Shown here: piece by piece, positions 23,309 to 33,453 of the stretch
How positions within the stretch are numbered: the stretch's first letter is position 1
How the letters are laid out: the number at the start of each line of letters is the position of its first letter
From: Pholiota molesta
Taxonomy: Eukaryota; Basidiomycota; Agaricomycetes; Agaricales; Strophariaceae
NCBI GenBank assembly: GCA_014925825.1
Contig: JACGCK010000290.1
Span: forward strand, 1 to 49,033
Direction: 5' to 3'
Length of the DNA: 49,033 nt
Notes under the pieces: model-generated
Seen by the model: the letters and a program-made list of their open reading frames with translations, nothing else
Database searches by the model: none
What the model was told of the DNA's origin: nothing
Position numbers and translations under genes: made by a program

Positions 23309-23800
23309 CCTAAGGAGAATTGGGACGATGACTTCGAGTTCCAAGGCGATACCTCCAGCGACAACGGCAGTCGAACTAGCAAGAAGATCAGCGGCACTGT
23401 CCTATTCACGCCGAAGTTATCGATCGGGAGTAGGGCAGAGATGGAGGATCGGGACGCGGACGAGGACGCTGGTGCAACGCCACGGGCGCTGCCCCATTCC
23501 GCCCAACTCGCCACATCGACATCGACTTTGAAGCCTCAAATGCTATCACCTGCATGTGCGATAAGAAACTCTCTCGGAAGGTGACCGAAAATTGGACGAC
23601 GACTTCGAGGACGCGTGAAACTCCCCTTAGAAGGCCACCCATTCAGCCTTTCTGCCGCGTGTCTCCAGCCTCCTCCTGTCCTCCATGTCCTGGCCTTTTA
23701 GTTGGAAGGTCCCAGACTCTCTTAGCGGGAGATCCAAATTCGAACCGTTCAAACTCTTCAGAGTGGCTGGCACCGAGACTAAATTAGGAGGGAGATAGCA
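23309..23800 (+). pseudogene. Fragment with repeated NWDDDFE motif (possibly Byr4/Bfa1-like)
   Basis: After a TTAG acceptor-like site the frame reads PKENWDDDFEFQGDTSSDNG, continues through an acidic Ser/Thr-rich stretch to about 23580, and stops. At 23586-23612 nearly the same DNA recurs (GAAAATTGGACGACGACTTC) but one G short; with that G it would again read ENWDDDFEDA. Repeated short WDxDF-type motifs are a feature I associate with Byr4/Bfa1, the scaffold part of the septation GTPase-activating complex. No start, no other exons and no long frame are present, so this is at most a gene remnant. The family assignment is weak. Confidence 0.3.
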
Positions 23801-24066
23801 CATGTTCCAAATTAGGAAGCGATAGCATCCACACTCATTCAAAGTCGATGCTGGTCCACACTTGATATCCATGTGCTGGAGCTGGGGTGAATGAATTGTT
23901 AGTTAGGCAACGTTGGAAATTGAAATCACGCGTGCAAAAATAAACATTTATATTTGTAGAACGTGGACTAAGAGAGGAGCAGACGATCAAAATACTAATA
24001 TCAACTATTATACATGCCGATTTTTAGTGCGCCATCCCCCACCTTAGTTCTCCTTTTCTTCAGTGC

Positions 24067-25110
24067 TCATTTCTGCCAAAGATACTTCAACGCACACATT
24101 ACCATAGCGCCCCATCCATGCGCCATAGTTTGCCTCGGAGTGCCATTCGTGGCCTTCGCTGCCATCCCGGGGAGCCTGCAGGACTTTTTTTTCTCGCGGC
24201 AGCATTCGCACAAGGTACCTCTGGGACGGCTCTTCCAACCGGGTGTGTCTTTCCATTTCATTAGTTGGGCAATATGGGCGGGGTTAATGATGCAGTCAAC
24301 CTTCGCATTAATGCATCGTTGGCAGCGAAGCGGAGAGTCCTGGGCAAGCACAATAGATTTCGGGGTATGCTGTTTTCTGATTTTCTTCTTCGGGTGATCT
24401 TCCTTTTCAGAATCATCTTGATCATCTGGATCGTATTCATCTTGGTCCCAGTTGTTGTCGGAACGGAGCTTCCTCTTCCTCATGTTGTCTAATAATTGGT
24501 AAGATAAACGGCACCTACTGCTAAAGATGTGAATGGCTTACCGATCTGTGAGGTCATCCTTTCAGTCTGATTTCCTACTCCTCGTCCTGGTCGTAACGGA
24601 GTGGCTAAAACAATATATTAGAAAGTAATTAGTATAGCAAATCTCAATTATGTGTTGATGATAGAACTTGTACCTTGGACAAAGACCAGTGAACGTCTGA
24701 GACGTTCACCGTTTTCCACGTGAACAACCAAGCGAAGGATAGCAAAAAATACATGGCCAGAAACATTTCTCTCCATCTGTAATGGTGGAAAGAACATTCT
24801 CAAAATCTAGCCCAATCAGCTTAGAAGATCCACCTCGAAGAATGAGACCGCGGAGGTATGAGCTGCACACCTTATCTATGGCAGCGACGGAAACATGGTC
24901 ATAATTGTCTCGCAACCAATTCCTTATACTGCCCTTCCCGATGACCACATCATCGTAGTAGAATCCTCCCTCCCCGTCGGTATATTCCCGCATGTCGTCG
25001 CCGGAATCTCTGACTGCGGAATGCAGGCTAGTGGTGTATAAATCGAACTCGGAGTTGCTGAGTGCTGAAGGACTAAGTTCCAATGGGCGCATGTCCCGAG
25101 GGCGTGTCAT
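24067..25110 (-). CDS. ZF-2: EH-like domain protein with C-terminal Cys6 cluster
   Basis: Minus-strand paralogue of ZF-1, about 285 residues, frame intact. Exons: 25110-24871, 24806-24674, 24604-24542, 24488-24067. Intron positions, and the lengths of exons 2 and 3, are the same as in ZF-1. An in-frame ATG at 25110 adds six residues (MTRPRD) before the MRPLEL start conserved in ZF-1 (25092), so the true start may be 25092. The EH-like block reads ILRMFFPPLQ...HVFFAILRLVVHVENG. The basic linker is KRKLRSD...KKKIRKQ. The cysteine triplets are CQRCINAKVDC and CECCREKKKSC, again 27 residues apart. Between them INPAHI, LMKWK and PGWK are shared with ZF-1. Preservation of all cysteines while surrounding residues differ suggests selection on a metal site. 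Confidence 0.75.
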
Positions 25111-25434
25111 CGAGATGAATGAGCAGTCAGTGGGCTCGCAAATTTTACTGGCGTGTAAAAGGTAGGAAGAAATTTTCGCTTGACCCTTTTTTCTTCTCTT
25201 TCATATGAACAAACAAGAGATCCAATCGAGGTAAGTTGAAGTCGTCAAGTATAATTCTCACTCGGATATTTGTATATATCTGAAGCAGCGATTCCGTCGC
25301 ATGTTCTCACCACACCTTAATTAAAGTTTCAAGCGAGGAATGAGTTCTACTACGATCGATTAATAGTTGCTTGAACATAAAGGCACAATTTCTAGAAATG
25401 AACCCAACCGTAGGCAATCTTGATTTGGGTGTTT
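25111..25434. repeat. ZF-2 upstream region, inverted copy of ZF-1 upstream
   Basis: No gene. Reverse complement matches about 11760-12075 upstream of ZF-1, with indels. Confidence 0.65.
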
Positions 25435-25990
25435 AGATCTGTTACATAGCACCGAGATTAGGCGATCATGTGTCAGATAAAGTCAATCGTTATCTTTTCA
25501 CGGAGTCATACTGTATACAAACGAAAATGTGGATTGTATTGCTTTTTATAGGTATGTCTCAACTCGAAACCATTTAGCATCAAACTGGGTATGTAAAGTT
25601 ACAAATGACTTATTCCATTCCAGGTGTCTGTACATCGCTCACGTATTTCTTCGTCCAAGCAATTTAGCAACGTTACATGACGTACATAGGTTACACACGA
25701 TCAAACGATTGTATCTGCACGAAATAACTACATACGTAACAACATTCCGCGATAATGTTTTTAAAAAAAGTCTCGACGGTATTTAAATCTACTGGATAGC
25801 ACTGAGATTATTACGTGTCAGATTTAAATCATTATCTTTTCACTGAGTCATAGAAACGGATCGCATTCTTTTTTCTTTTTTGAATGAGCCTCCTACCGTA
25901 CAAACCTTGTATTGTCAAATTGAGTATGTAAAATCACTCCCGATGATTGTGCGCTCCTCACGTATTCCATCGTCCCATATAAAAAATAAA
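25435..25990 (-). repeat. Two tandem copies of dispersed repeat R
   Basis: About 25435-25680 and 25785-25990 are diverged direct copies of each other. Shared order of motifs: GCACCGAGATTA/GCACTGAGATTA, GTGTCAGAT, TTATCTTTTCAC, GAGTCATA, GAGTATGTAAA or GGGTATGTAAA, then CTCACGTATT. Both are inverted relative to the copies near 6900 and 11600. Length is about 200-250 bp; no coding frame. Confidence 0.65.
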
Positions 25991-28900
25991 CAAGGGCACT
26001 CCATTTACCTATACAGTCTATGGTCTACGTATTCAAAAGTGATTATATATCAGTCCTGTAGAGCATCCGTCACCAGGAATGAGCAACGCGATGTTGAAAA
26101 GAGGGAAGCACGAGAAACATGGTTCGAGAATATGTATGTAAATAAAGGAGGACCCATCGTCCGATTCGTCCGTGCGGTGTCAATGGGTGCAGGGGAGATC
26201 TGTATGAAGTTGAGTGTTGCCAGATAGCGTGAGATGGATGATGAGCGTCCTCGTGTCACGATCAGGTGCTAATGTAAGTATTCTGCATGGAATGGGCACC
26301 TCGTACTGACTCGACAAGATATATAGGTGTCACCGTGTCCAACATGTATTTGGACATAGCCGAGCGAATCTGCAGGGAAGCGCACGAACCATAAGGCCAC
26401 GACATTGTACGTTTGGTCAACATGTCACGTCGTCTACACCCACTCGACTCAGGACTTCTCTCTCGTGATGTACCATGGCCCCATCCGCGCGCCACTCCGT
26501 CGCACCCTTTCGTGTACTTTTTTCTGCTATACTATGTGTCCTATTCCAGCCATGTCAAGTCTTTGATCGCCGCATGTCGATTTTCTTCCTCGCGTCAATG
26601 TCATGAATTTATTGAATGGATTCACGTTCGTTGCCTGGAATAAACGGAAATGTTCCAAAGATCGCATCCACGTTCTCACTGAGAGCGAGATCAGACCTCT
26701 GCTACTTACTTTCGCAAGCTCTCCACCTACGCATTTTCCTCATCGAAGCCTTAACATGTACCGTTGCACCCTGGGACCTACGTTATCACACCTTTGGACG
26801 GGAACTCTGGCACGTCAGTACATTCTCGGTCTATCTCACGCCGCGTTGCCGGTCATATGCGAGGAGAGGGAAAGTAGAACCATGGCGCGCGCATTCCACG
26901 GGTGCGAGCGTCCATGGAGCGCGTGTGCACGCGCATCTGTCGAAGAACGTGGTTTCGATGGTCGGAGGAGGGATTCATGGATCATGTTGGCTGGGCAGCA
27001 CCGGATGGGCTCGACTTCGCTCCTAGTTCTCAGCGCCGTCTCGCGAATCGGTGCGTTATCACAGTCTGAGGCCCTGCGATGTGCACCGCATCTACAAATA
27101 TGCATTGTGCTGTATCATCCCCCCAAAATCCTTCTCATCTTCCATCGCCGAATAATGGCGCGTCCGCAGAGTGCGGAGGGCACAGCGCAGAATTATGAAC
27201 GCATGGATGTAGATGATATCATTTAACGTCGAAGGTAGTACCATTCAAAATATCGAAACATAATCGAACTTATGCGGAATAACATGTACTCCACGCCCTC
27301 GCCCGCATTCACATCTGAGCCTTGATGCTACTCGTCCGTCATACCGCCGCCCCAATAGGACGAAGCCAGCCAACGACAAAGATAGTCCAACATCCATAAC
27401 CCTGTCTCCTCCATCGTTCGCGCGCATCGCACATCAATTACGCGCTACGGCGTCCGGCCAACGTCACCCGTACATAAAGAGCGCCATACACCAGCACGGG
27501 ACCAGAGCCTCCGTCGCTGCGCCATCCAGTGATGTTGAACAGCAGCAGCTCAGGAAAGTAGAGAACCGAGCGCTAGATTCTCAAGGCGTACGGAAGACAA
27601 GGGTTGGACGCATACGACAGGCGCGGTCGTGCCACCGATCTCGGTCATCGATATCAAACACCCGCGCGGGGGCGCGGATCATAACCCTAAGGCAACGCGG
27701 GGAAAGCAAAAAAAAAAGAAAAAAAAATTGGCATGGATAGAAAAAGGAGAAATCAGCCGGACTGCGGTCGCGCCCGCGCCGAGAAAAACACACTTCCATC
27801 GCGTGCAAGCCTCGAGCGGATTGTGGCGGGTCCGCAACTAACTGTGTGGGCTGCGAAGCGCGGGTGTGCTTGACCGCGCGGTCGTGGTGTGCTCAGACGC
27901 GCTCGCGCAGAGCGTCGTACTGACTCATGGCCATCGCAGAAATAACCGGATATATCGGGGACGCAAACGATGGTGCAAAGCGGAGAGAATTTGCGAACAA
28001 GTGAGAGGCAACGAATGCGCACCGCAGCCACGTGGCAATCCGCGCATCCGAAGAGCGCCTTTTGCTGAATGGTATTCTTCGTCGCAGTTGTGGGGGATTT
28101 GTTAACGCGGGAAAAAGCAACAATTAAACGATGCGGCGAGTAGAAGGGGAAGGATACTGCGAAATATCAAGGTACCAAATCCATGCCTAGGCATAGCGCG
28201 AAGAGAGAATAAGCTGGCTGGAGCATAGATGAGGGAAGAATAGACGCACCTATCTCTCTGTTTCCACATCTCAAGTGATCTGTTAGCCTGGAGTTCCCTT
28301 CTCGAGTGTTTCGAGCCCATTTCGAATGGCTTCAGCGAGCTAAATAATACGATATATCACAGAAGCTAAATAACGAGAGAGAATTACTCACTTGAAGATC
28401 CTTCGAGCCGGCAAACAACACAAATAACTAGCGCTAGACATAGGATACACCTGCGGTCGCGGAGGCGGTGGTCGCCCGCCAGTCCTGCCTGCGCCAAGTA
28501 CGGAGCTCTCCACAATGGCAGCGAGGCGAAGTAGGCAAAAACGCGGCCGAATTGCTCTGTAGCAGGTAGTACCCATACTGTGGCCAGGGCGACCTGATTA
28601 GGGATTCCGCAGCGTGGACGACATCAAAGATGCAGTCGAAGCTGCAGTTGAGGGTCCTGTATTGGACGGTGGAGATAAAGGAGCAGGTAGAGGTCAATGC
28701 CCTCGGCCTACTGGATGATCTCGATAAGCAGGCGGTAGCGGTGGTAGAGGAGGGCACTCACGGACACGAAGACATCTGAGCCTCATGTGGTACATCCCGT
28801 GAGCGACTGTTGTAGAAGGCCCCCTCAGCCTGGCGAACGACGTCGGCTGTTACAGAGACCAATGCAAATACGTCGCGGGCGAGGACAGCGCGGGCGGGAG

Positions 28901-29328
28901 AGAGCGCGTGGAGAACAGCTGATGGCAAGCTCGTGGAGCTTGGGCGCGAAGCAAGACATATCGGGTTCTGTGGCTCGACGAGGGTGGCGATGAAGGCGGC
29001 GTCGTGAGCGTTTTTGTTTTTGCCTGTAGTTTGCAGATGACGGTGTGCTTGAGGTGAGCGACGGTGAGCAAAGCAGTGGCCCATCGTAGATGTGCCAGCC
29101 AATCATGTCGCCTGGCGGCTTTTAAAAAATTTCACACGATCTCATCACCTGCCTGCTGTGCGCGCTTGGTGCGCGCTCTCACCTGCAGAGTATCATGACA
29201 TACGCTCATTTACTACGCTCCTCGCTTCAGGGGTCAAATCCGGGCTCGAAGAACTCCCTGGATCTCTTTTGAAAACGGACTAAGACAGTGTCGCGCCACT
29301 TTATACTACAGCGTTCAAAGAGTTGCAG
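25991..29328. other. Long region without a supported gene
   Basis: No intact gene recognised. Coding-like scraps: 28600-28779 plus strand reads LQLRVLYWTVEIKEQVEVNA and ends HGHEDI; minus strand 29100-28758 reads through AFIATLVEPQNPIC and DVFALVSVTADVVRQAEGAF. They overlap partly and I cannot assign a family. A purine tract (mostly A) lies at about 27710-27727. An open plus-strand frame ending at 27226 (MDVDDII) lacks any domain. Confidence 0.4.
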
Positions 29329-29640
29329 ATGGCGTCGGCACCCAGTGCTTTCCACAACTCCAGCGCCCGCTTTGATCCTCCCAAATGTCACCCAAATACG
29401 CGTGTCGCCGTCCTCGAGTACTTCATGGGATGGATATTTGGGAGCAATGATTCGGAAGCGCTCATACTTTGGCTCTATGGCCCTGCTGGGTCTGGCAAAT
29501 CCGCCATCCTTCAAACTATCGCTGAGCGCTGTTGAGCGCAAAGTCCCATTTGCCAGTTTCTTCTTCGGTCGATCCGACCCAACCAGGCGAACTTTATTTA
29601 AGCGCATGGGAAGGATATCGTATTCATACCGAAACGCCGA
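29329..29640 (+). pseudogene. NACHT-type P-loop NTPase fragment
   Basis: Reads ALILWLYGPAGSGKSAILQT, a textbook NACHT Walker A segment, then IAERC and a stop. In another frame it continues KVPFASFFFGRSDPTRRTLF, the strand and FFFSRSDPTRN-like block that follows Walker A in fungal NACHT proteins. So a one- or two-base frame change lies near 29530-29540. Nothing of Walker B, the sensor region or C-terminal repeats follows. In Agaricomycetes such NTPases belong to large NLR-like families linked to non-self recognition. This piece is a remnant. Confidence 0.75.
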
Positions 29641-31123
29641 AGACCATTCACGCAATGCAGGAATACTTGGATCGACCAGAGGAAGATGTTGCTATACACG
29701 CTATGATAAGCGAGTAAATTATACAAGTTGGCCAAGAATTAGTTCTAGAGCAGGACGCTCAGCTACGTGTTCAGTTGTTTTGTCATTATCTTATCACATT
29801 CTAGCAACGTATATTATGCCAAACAGATATATACTTATGGCGCCAGATATAATAACGAACCGTTGACGAACGACGGTCTTATCAAGACTCAAGAGTCTTA
29901 ATCTTATCTTATTCGCATCACGTTACGTTCAAAAATGTACACGGCTAATTGAAAATTCGCTTCCAGATGTTTTCTTTTCTCCAATTCTTTCGACACAATG
30001 GCGGTGGACGGTTGTTGGACATGGACACGTTATGACATAGCGCGCTCCCTTTCACCAGCACCGCTCCTGTTCACGACAACGGACGCCACGGTCTAATGCG
30101 TCTGTCATGGTCTAATCAACCTCTCGGCACTTCAGTTATCCCTATTGACGACGGGCTTCCAACTGATATTTGTACTTCAAAGCTTCAACGTTCAAAAAGT
30201 TCACGTCCACGTCACTACTGGAGCTTGGGTGAATGTAAAGTAAGCGAACCACTTGCTCCCTTCTCGCTTCCCCGTCATCGATTATCTCTCCTTGTTGCTA
30301 TGTTGCCGTGCGTGATGCTGACTCGCATCTCACCCCCAGTATCACATCAATCCTTCGTGCTCTCATACCTGCGCTTCCAGCCGACCCTCTGCCGCATCTC
30401 TATGGCGCGTCGGTGGCATCGCATACGCACACGCACGGGAACTCGCGCAGTTATCTGCTGAGTCCGTGCCACGTCGGTGTTACGAGTAGACTATCTCGTT
30501 GGGATGATGCGACATGACACCCTGGACACGATGCAACACACTGGTGTCCTTCGCTCCGCTGCGCGCGCACAGCATGGGTGGCCTATAGGCGACCCTCGTC
30601 GACTTAGGGCTGGGCGTAAACGTGTTGCGTTTGCGGCGTGGCGTCTGAAGTCCAGTTGGGCGAATAACCGTGGTGGCGCACAGACGATTGGGAGAGGATG
30701 CGATGGATGAGGGTGCTGTGCGCACGGCGATGGGGAGGGTAGGTGGGTTGGGCAAGGGTGGGTGGGTGATTTGCGCTGCGCATTCCTGCGGCGTGCACTA
30801 TCGTGAAGGAAATTTCGCCGTTGAGGCCGGAAAGTGTGTTGTTTTTTCTTGTCGTGTTGTGAATTGCGATGCTGATGGAAAAGTATAGGTTTACTTGGAG
30901 GAGGGGTTAATACTTCGTCCTGCGTACGTTTAGCACGCTCTGGGACGTGAAGAACCTGGTACGAAAGGTCAGCACGGAGACGAAAGGGATGCTATGAGCC
31001 ACTTTGGATGGGCAGAGTTGGACAGGTGCGTCTCAGTCAACCACGACCGTCGTCCACTTCTACTCACTCACCAGGACCTGTCACAGCTTCCTCACAGACA
31101 CCGACGAAACCTTGGAAGGATAG
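29641..31123. other. Region without a supported gene
   Basis: A coding-like scrap at about 30318-30420 reads SILRALIPALPADPLPHLYG, preceded by a possible CCCCCAG acceptor, but nothing joins to it. Otherwise no recognisable structure. Confidence 0.4.
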
Positions 31124-31311
31124 GCGTTCAACCTCGTTCGCAACCTCGCCAAGAGCGCAGATAGCATCGCCATGTTCTTCCGCGAACTCTGGCGTCCGAC
31201 CTCATCCGCCGCGTCCGCGCCCTCGCGCCTGATGTCATCCTTCAACCCACCTACGCCCTAGCGAACATCGCGAACGGCACCGCTGTGCAGCAGGACAGCG
31301 TCTTCGGCGCG
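31124..31311 (+). pseudogene. Armadillo-type repeat fragment
   Basis: Two frames join into one repeat-like segment: AFNLVRNLAKSADSIAMFFR then, after a frame change near 31190, DLIRRVRALAPDVI and YALANIANGTAVQQDSV. The ALANIANGT-x-x-QQD pattern is typical of helix 3 of an armadillo repeat. No flanking repeats, start or splice-supported exons are seen. A further frame downstream (LTLAEWDPRRRRE) may belong to the same lost gene. The parent protein cannot be named. Confidence 0.45.
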
Positions 31312-31663
31312 GCGCGCCGGACCTCTTCCGCGTGCGCGGCCAGCCTTGCAGATGTCGACCGTGTCTGCCGCGTTGACATTGGCAGAGTGGGACCCGCGCC
31401 GTCGTCGAGAGACGCAGGGCGCGGGTATTGTGTTCATGCTCGCCTGTCTGGTTGGCGCCGACAGACACCATCTTTGCTGGCATAGTGAATGAATACTTCG
31501 TTCAAGCTACTCCCCGGGCTCACCGTTCATCACCCTACCTAGTCTAGTGTTCTGTTTCTCGTCTCTCCCGTCAGCCTCGCCCCCTCCCCAAACCTGCCTT
31601 TATCTATGTATCGTGCCACGATGCCGCGGACTTTACCTTTTTGGCTATCACGTAGCTTCAAAC

Positions 31664-31908
31664 TCATCCGTGGCCGCCAGCATGTGGCACATATAAAACG
31701 CGCTCGCCGTGCACGTCGTCGCGTGCGTGCCAGCGCTCGGGCCCGTGCCGCCGCTGACCATCGTCGCCGTCCCCGAGGCGAGTGCCTCTGCGACCTTCTG
31801 CGGGCAGATGTAGTACACGTGCACCTCGATGGCGCCGGTGGTCAGGAATCAGGAGCCTCTCGCCAGCGATGACATCCTTGGAGGAGCCGATGACGAGCGT
31901 TACCTTAA
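31664..31908 (-). pseudogene. Urease (alpha-domain) fragment
   Basis: On the minus strand one frame gives LVIGSSKDVIAGERLL and, after a one-base shift, LTTGAIEVHVYYICPQ, then EALASGTATMVSGGTGPSAG and THATTC...FYMCHMLAATDE. This follows the order of the urease catalytic domain (DVIAGE, TAGAIDxHxH, GGTGP..GTNATTCTP, AATDG). Active ureases have His-x-His, two nickel ligands, at the start of this block. Here it is His-Val-Tyr, so the second His is lost. A stop follows about eight codons after AATDE, and no other urease segment is nearby. It is a relic, not a functional gene. Confidence 0.8.
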
Positions 31909-33453
31909 GCCAACGTTCGCACTAAATTATCGTATGATATTCGCCTTGAAATTATATTCTGATTCATTCTTATGACCACGAACTTTGTGTATAAAGAACA
32001 GAACAGACCGTGCAAATTAATTCAATGCGATATTATTTTTGATATTAGAGTCTCTAATTTATACCGCAGTATCAATTTGTATCGGTGCAATGATCAACGC
32101 TCTCTGAATCGGGTCGACCGGAAACCAAACCAGGCTATGCGGTAGGGTGGATGTGATTGAAGATTTTCGACGATATATGTCTCACTTGAATTATGTTGTA
32201 CTACAGTTGCTCGTCCACTAACAAGACACGTCTAGAGACAATATATGTTCTAGTTTCACATTTCCAAAGGTCAACAAATTTTCGGAAAGCATTAGCCACT
32301 TCCTCCTGAGTGGACCCTGCTCCTTCCATTCGACACCGCAGCTTCGTGAACAATACCTATATCGCGTCTTCCATAAATGCGATTTTTCATCATACGTATG
32401 GCCTTCGTTCGTGCGCTACGCCGCCTTCGCGCTCGTCATGGCAAAGACTCAGATGGACGTTCCAATAGAAAAACTCGGCGTCGAGCCCGCTAGCTAAGGG
32501 AGTAAGTATGGGTTCTGGTATCGTCTCATAGGTGAGTCCGGTTCTTTTCTTCCGAGTTCATATCTACCCAGATGCTGATGGTGAGTCCGTTATGTTGGAG
32601 TGAATATATTCTACTTCTCCATATGCAACACACGAAATGAATGTGCGACGATTATAGATAGGCATCACCTGCAACCACGAAGGTAATTGGTATAAACTTC
32701 TGACTATGAACGAACTTATCGAATACAGTAATGGAAGCACACCTTCGCGTACTACTCTATACAGCTTAAATTTATAATAGTCAGTCTGACTTCAGACTAT
32801 TGTCGTCTCCAGCCATGAATGTCTTGAGTTTAATTTATGAGAGCGCCTAAACAACGTCACGGCCTCTACTTATCAGTCGGCGTAAAAGTTATTGTTCTCT
32901 TAGAAAAACGTAGAACATAAGAGCAAGGAACCTGTCAGATGCGATTATTAGTTCAAGGGCACTCCGCAAACCAACCTGTAAGTGCACTGATGTGTCGTTT
33001 ACCAAATATTGTGGAATCTGGAGGCAAGGGAAATCCACTTTACATAGGAACGATCGCGAGAGTCGGGTCATTGTCAAAGTGTTAAGATTTAACAATTGAG
33101 CATGCGAGCTCAAGTGCGCGGCGGCGCAGACTCCTCACTGAGTCCTCAGTGCTCATCTCGAACTTCGAAGATCCCTTGAATTAGCCTTGCGCGTCTCGGA
33201 TAGAAATGGCCGCAACACTATGTCAAAAAGGCTTGGCAATCATCGAATCATGACTTACTGCCGAACATACCGCACGTTTATTTTTGGAAAACTGGATTAA
33301 ATAACACCGGAACAAATCCAATGACCTACGTTCGATGGTCTGCGTAGTGCGTACCGCCAGCATTTAAGTACTAGTCCAACCAGGGGCACTCTCGTCGCTC
33401 TTCCCCTCCCACCATCACTTTCCTGGGTTCCGTTTCTCTCTTCTACGTCGACG
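31909..33453. other. AT-rich intergenic region and MAG-C upstream
   Basis: No gene supported. At 32406-32499 the plus strand reads a short frame (FVRYAAFALVMAKTQMDVPI, ending GVEPAS, stop) that looks like a last exon of some lost gene, family unknown. The final ~150 bases hold the MAG-C leader. Confidence 0.4.

Noticed and set aside
26603..27226. 207-codon plus-strand frame
   Set aside because: No true gene features: mixed composition, no domain and no splice-supported partner.
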